From: JAAXIE01 sp965204245
Lineage (GTDB): Bacteria > Chloroflexota > Dehalococcoidia > Lucifugimonadales > JAAXIE01
Direction: 5' to 3'
Length of the DNA: 64,000 nt
Assembly: GCA_965204245.1 (NCBI GenBank)
Contig: CBDBED010000001.1
Span: 372,001-436,000, forward strand
A program made the position numbers and the translations under genes. Below the pieces are notes generated by a model that was given only the letters and a program-made list of their open reading frames with translations, did not search any database and had not been told where the DNA came from. Positions 62,070 through 64,000 of the stretch are shown here, piece after piece; the stretch's first letter is position 1; every line of letters starts with the position of its first letter.

Positions 62070-62142
62070 GGATGTCACAGATTTTTGGGAATTGTGACAT
62101 TTGTGACATTTTCGTAGCTGGAGAAATTTCACACTGTGACAT
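62059..62142 (-). repeat. Structured repeat element B1, core word ATGTCACA, variant
   Basis: Minus strand: CAGCTACGA (62120-62112), 2 nt, ATGTCACA-A-ATGTCACA (62109-62093), then an extended spacer containing TGTGACAT (62079-62072), then CAGATACGAA (62068-62059). A further ATGTCACA lies upstream at 62142-62135. The 195 bp from 61948 to 62142 hold nine copies of the word in the two orientations. From 62143 to 62404 no further feature is recognised. Confidence 0.75.
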
Positions 62143-62404
62143 TTTGGGGCTGGCCTCCTGAGTGCTGATTTTTTTGGGCGAGTGCATCCGCAAGAACCGC
62201 TTCGGGGGTCTGCGCTGGACCCGGGAGGCGGGCTTGGGTAGGCGGGCTGCTCGGTGTTCTAGTGATTGTTCTGATGGTAGCGGGTAGGGGGCGGGGGTGT
62301 CAATGGGGAAGTGTCATGGGGGGGTCCTTTGCTCAGGAAGGACGGATTGGATGATGGTCGGGGTCTTAGGGGAGTGTCTTGATGTCGGTAAGGCGGTGGT
62401 CAAG

Positions 62405-62740
62405 CTAGACGTCGCTGCCTTGGTAGTCGGGGATGTTGGAGAAGGCGTCGATGAAGACCTCGCCGTCGGGGAACTCGGCGACGATGGTCAGTGTCCCGCC
62501 TACGTTTTCGACGTGAGAGCGGAGGCTGGATATGTAGGCGTCGGCGTGCTTTTCCAGCTTGGCGATGGCGGGTTGGTCGAGGTTGAGGGTTTTGACCGTT
62601 TCCTTCTGGGCGCGGACGCGGGCGCGGCTCATCTCGTGCTGGGCTTTGGCGAGGGCCTCTCGCTCCCTGGCTTTGATGTGTTCACGGTCTTCGGGGGTAA
62701 CGGACTTGGAAAGATTGCTCCACGGGTGGTGTCCGCTCAT
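62405..62740 (-). CDS. XRE-type helix-turn-helix antitoxin (HigA-like)
   Basis: 111 residues. An Arg/Lys-rich helical start leads to SRARVRAQKETVKTLNLDQPAIAKLEKHADAY, a degenerate HTH of the HigA type (DQPAIAKLE equals the SQPAVSKLE recognition helix). It continues ISSLRSHVENVGGTLTIVAEFPDGEV, a block seen in antitoxins paired with Gp49-like toxins. The ATG overlaps the stop of the upstream toxin by ATGA. It would bind its own promoter and neutralise the toxin. Confidence 0.85.
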   Translation of the reverse strand: MSGHHPWSNLSKSVTPEDREHIKAREREALAKAQHEMSRARVRAQKETVKTLNLDQPAIAKLEKHADAYISSLRSHVENVGGTLTIVAEFPDGEVFIDAFSNIPDYQGSDV

Positions 62741-63099
62741 TGGATTAGGCCCTCCCTTCGCAGTTCTTCGAGATGTATGTCGTAGAGGCGGTCGGCGATG
62801 GGTATGTATTCTTGATAGAACCTGTCGTTGCCGGTCTTGTCGCCTCCGATGAGAAGGATGGAAGTTCGCCTTGGGTCGAAGGCGTAAAAGACTCTCAAGG
62901 GGTTGCCGCCGCTTTGGGCTCGAAGTTCGCGCATGTGGCTATGGCGCGAACCTCTGATGGCAGAGGAGTATGGATGCCTCAAGGCGGGGCCGTGTTCTAT
63001 CAGCATATTCACTCTGTTGTCTATGTCACCCTGCTGGCGTTCCGATAAGTCTAGCCACCATTCGAGAAATTCGTCGGTGTACTCGACGTCCCATCCCAT
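62737..63099 (-). CDS. HigB/phage Gp49-like toxin of the RelE superfamily
   Basis: 120 residues from ATG 63099 (MGWDVEYTDEFLEWW); the frame extends to 63135. Family blocks: GPALRHPYSSAIRGSRHSHMRELR, NPLRVFYAFDPRRTSILLIGGDKTG and DRFYQEYIPIADRLYDIHLEEL. It probably cleaves mRNA on the ribosome. A TANNNT box (TACACT, 63111-63106) sits 6 nt before the ATG, which would give a leaderless toxin-first operon. Toxin precedes antitoxin, as in HigBA. Confidence 0.87.
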   Translation of the reverse strand: MGWDVEYTDEFLEWWLDLSERQQGDIDNRVNMLIEHGPALRHPYSSAIRGSRHSHMRELRAQSGGNPLRVFYAFDPRRTSILLIGGDKTGNDRFYQEYIPIADRLYDIHLEELRREGLIQ

Positions 63100-63278
63100 G
63101 TGATAAGTGTATGGCTTGGCTGGGATGGAGGACAAGAAGGAGATGGTGGTCAGATGGCTCCGGGATTGCGCGGACTGATCCCGTGCTCGAGATGGGGTGT
63201 GGTTGCCGGGTAGGTGGGGGTCTGATAGGCTGGCGCGTGGCTTTTTAGCTTGATTGCGTCTTCTGTGGATGGTTTGTT

Positions 63279-64000
63279 GTGTCCCTAGTTGCTGAGAGAC
63301 GGGTATCGCTGTTCGTTACCTGCATTGTGGACCAGCTTTTCCCGGAGGTGGGGGAGAGCGTGGTTAGGGTGCTGCGGCGTCATGGGGTGGATGTGGACTT
63401 TCCGAAGGGCCAGACCTGCTGCGGGCAGCCTTTGTTGAATTCGGGGTTTTCGAAGCGGGCGGCGGGGCTTGGGCGACGTGTGTTGAGGGCGTTGGATGGC
63501 AAGGGGGATGTGGTGGTGCCTTCGGGTTCGTGCGCTTCCATGTTGCGGGTGTATTACCCGCAGTTGTTTGAGGGGGACTCGCGGTACGGGGCCATGGCGG
63601 AAGACTTGGCCTCGCGCACTTATGAGTTCGGGGAGTATTTGGTGAAGGGGCTGGGGGTGGAGGGGCCGACGACATCCTTTGGGGGAGAGGTAACGTATCA
63701 TCCGTCGTGCCATTTGCTGCGGGAGGTGGGGGCGTCGGGGGAGAGCGAGGGGCTGGTGCGGGCTGCGTGCGGGGAACGGTACAAGAGCTTGCCGCAAGGA
63801 GAGACTTGCTGCGGGTTCGGAGGGACGTTTGCGGTGAAGATGTCGCATATCTCGGAAGCCATGCTGGAAGACAAGGTGGCGAATGTGCTGGCGACGGGGG
63901 CGGAGGGGCTGGTGAGCAGCGACATGGGCTGCTTGATGCATATCGGAGGCGGGTTGAGCAGGCGAGGGGCAAAGGTGCGTCCCCTGCACTTGGCGCAGCT
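63279..64000 (+). CDS. CCG-domain iron-sulfur protein (LutA/GlcF-like), 3' end cut by the window
   Basis: Open from GTG 63279 to the window end (240 codons, no stop). It reads VSLFVTCIVDQLFPEVGES, then GQTCCGQPLLNSGFSKRAA and later TYHPSCHLLRE, QGETCCGFGGTFAVKM and VSSDMGCLMHIGGGLSRRG. The two cysteine-rich CCG repeats are those of LutA, the iron-sulfur subunit of the LutABC lactate-oxidation complex, and of heterodisulfide-reductase-like proteins. At 240 codons it is already about full length, so few residues are missing. LutB and LutC would be expected just outside the window. A long open frame on the opposite strand (63285-63989) is an artefact. Confidence 0.88.
   Translation, partial: MSLVAERRVSLFVTCIVDQLFPEVGESVVRVLRRHGVDVDFPKGQTCCGQPLLNSGFSKRAAGLGRRVLRALDGKGDVVVPSGSCASMLRVYYPQLFEGDSRYGAMAEDLASRTYEFGEYLVKGLGVEGPTTSFGGEVTYHPSCHLLREVGASGESEGLVRAACGERYKSLPQGETCCGFGGTFAVKMSHISEAMLEDKVANVLATGAEGLVSSDMGCLMHIGGGLSRRGAKVRPLHLAQ

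Noticed and set aside
62143..62404. Short minus-strand open stretch reading LPGPAQTPEAVLADALAQKN
   Set aside because: Protein-like for about 20 codons only, no start or family match; noted as a possible remnant but not supportable.
63285..63989. 234-codon minus-strand frame at the right end
   Set aside because: Opposite to the CCG-domain gene, which has clear cysteine motifs; the minus-strand frame is histidine/proline-rich noise.
1..64000. tRNA or rRNA genes
   Set aside because: No cloverleaf with conserved GTTCGA-type arm or rRNA segment was noticed in the intergenic regions by eye; a covariance search was not possible here.

Overview
The window is 64 kb of GC-rich bacterial chromosome with both ends cut inside genes (valS on the left, a CCG-domain iron-sulfur gene on the right). 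Gene content points to a free-living Chloroflexota, most like the Dehalococcoidia/SAR202 group. The signs are tandem family-5 peptide-binding lipoproteins, several M20 amidohydrolases, Rieske oxygenases, luciferase-like monooxygenases, NIPSNAP and MmgE/PrpD proteins and a long double ThyX protein. This placement is inferred from gene families; no rRNA or tRNA gene was seen in the window.

Layout. 0-9.3 kb is housekeeping on the plus strand: valS, a small zinc-ribbon membrane protein, thiL, tsaE, tsaB, ndk, then (after convergent rsfS) mnmA, rnhB, yraN and an aldo/keto reductase. 9.3-15.6 kb holds three tandem paralogous solute-binding lipoprotein genes on the minus strand, each with its own sigma70-like promoter and GC-rich terminator; the third is frameshifted. 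15.8-18.5 kb is an acyl-CoA ligase (frameshifted) translationally coupled to a quinone-oxidoreductase-like gene. 18.5-27.3 kb is accessory: a frameshifted PD-(D/E)XK-like gene, a RelE-type toxin (frameshifted) with its antitoxin, an amidase, a HEPN/PaREP1 protein, a lipoprotein cyclophilin, a zinc alcohol dehydrogenase, Uma2, a DUF2283-like two-gene cassette and a tandem NIPSNAP protein. 27.3-29.26 kb has no intact gene. It contains the 5' stub of a DNA methyltransferase, another gene remnant, hairpin repeats, and a roughly 200-bp tandem array carrying a structured repeat. 29.3-33 kb has a DUF255 thioredoxin-like protein and aspS.

33-46.1 kb is catabolic: a BNR-repeat protein, an M20-like protein lacking several metal ligands, an SDR, an alpha/beta hydrolase, two Rieske oxygenase alpha subunits, a beta subunit, and E3 and E2 of a 2-oxoacid dehydrogenase with no E1 beside them, ending in the double ThyX protein. 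46.1-61.9 kb holds redox and small-molecule genes: flavodoxin-like protein with a 38-codon zinc-ribbon gene, SirB1-like, MmgE/PrpD, CMD, two RidA, MBL hydrolase, two LLM oxidoreductases, two tandem M20 amidohydrolases, GNAT, cytidylate-kinase-like, rhomboid, MFS, SRPBCC, SDR. 61.9-63.1 kb is a repeat-rich intergenic region followed by a HigBA-like toxin-antitoxin pair.

Two observations stand out. First, a family of about 75-bp non-coding elements occurs at 28.55-29.02 kb (three copies) and again at 61.95-62.14 kb. They share a fixed skeleton, but each locus has a different 8-bp word, present as a direct repeat and again as an inverted copy, so the halves covary. Second, four genes between 14.7 and 19.9 kb each carry one apparent extra base, a cluster that may be local sequence error or local decay.
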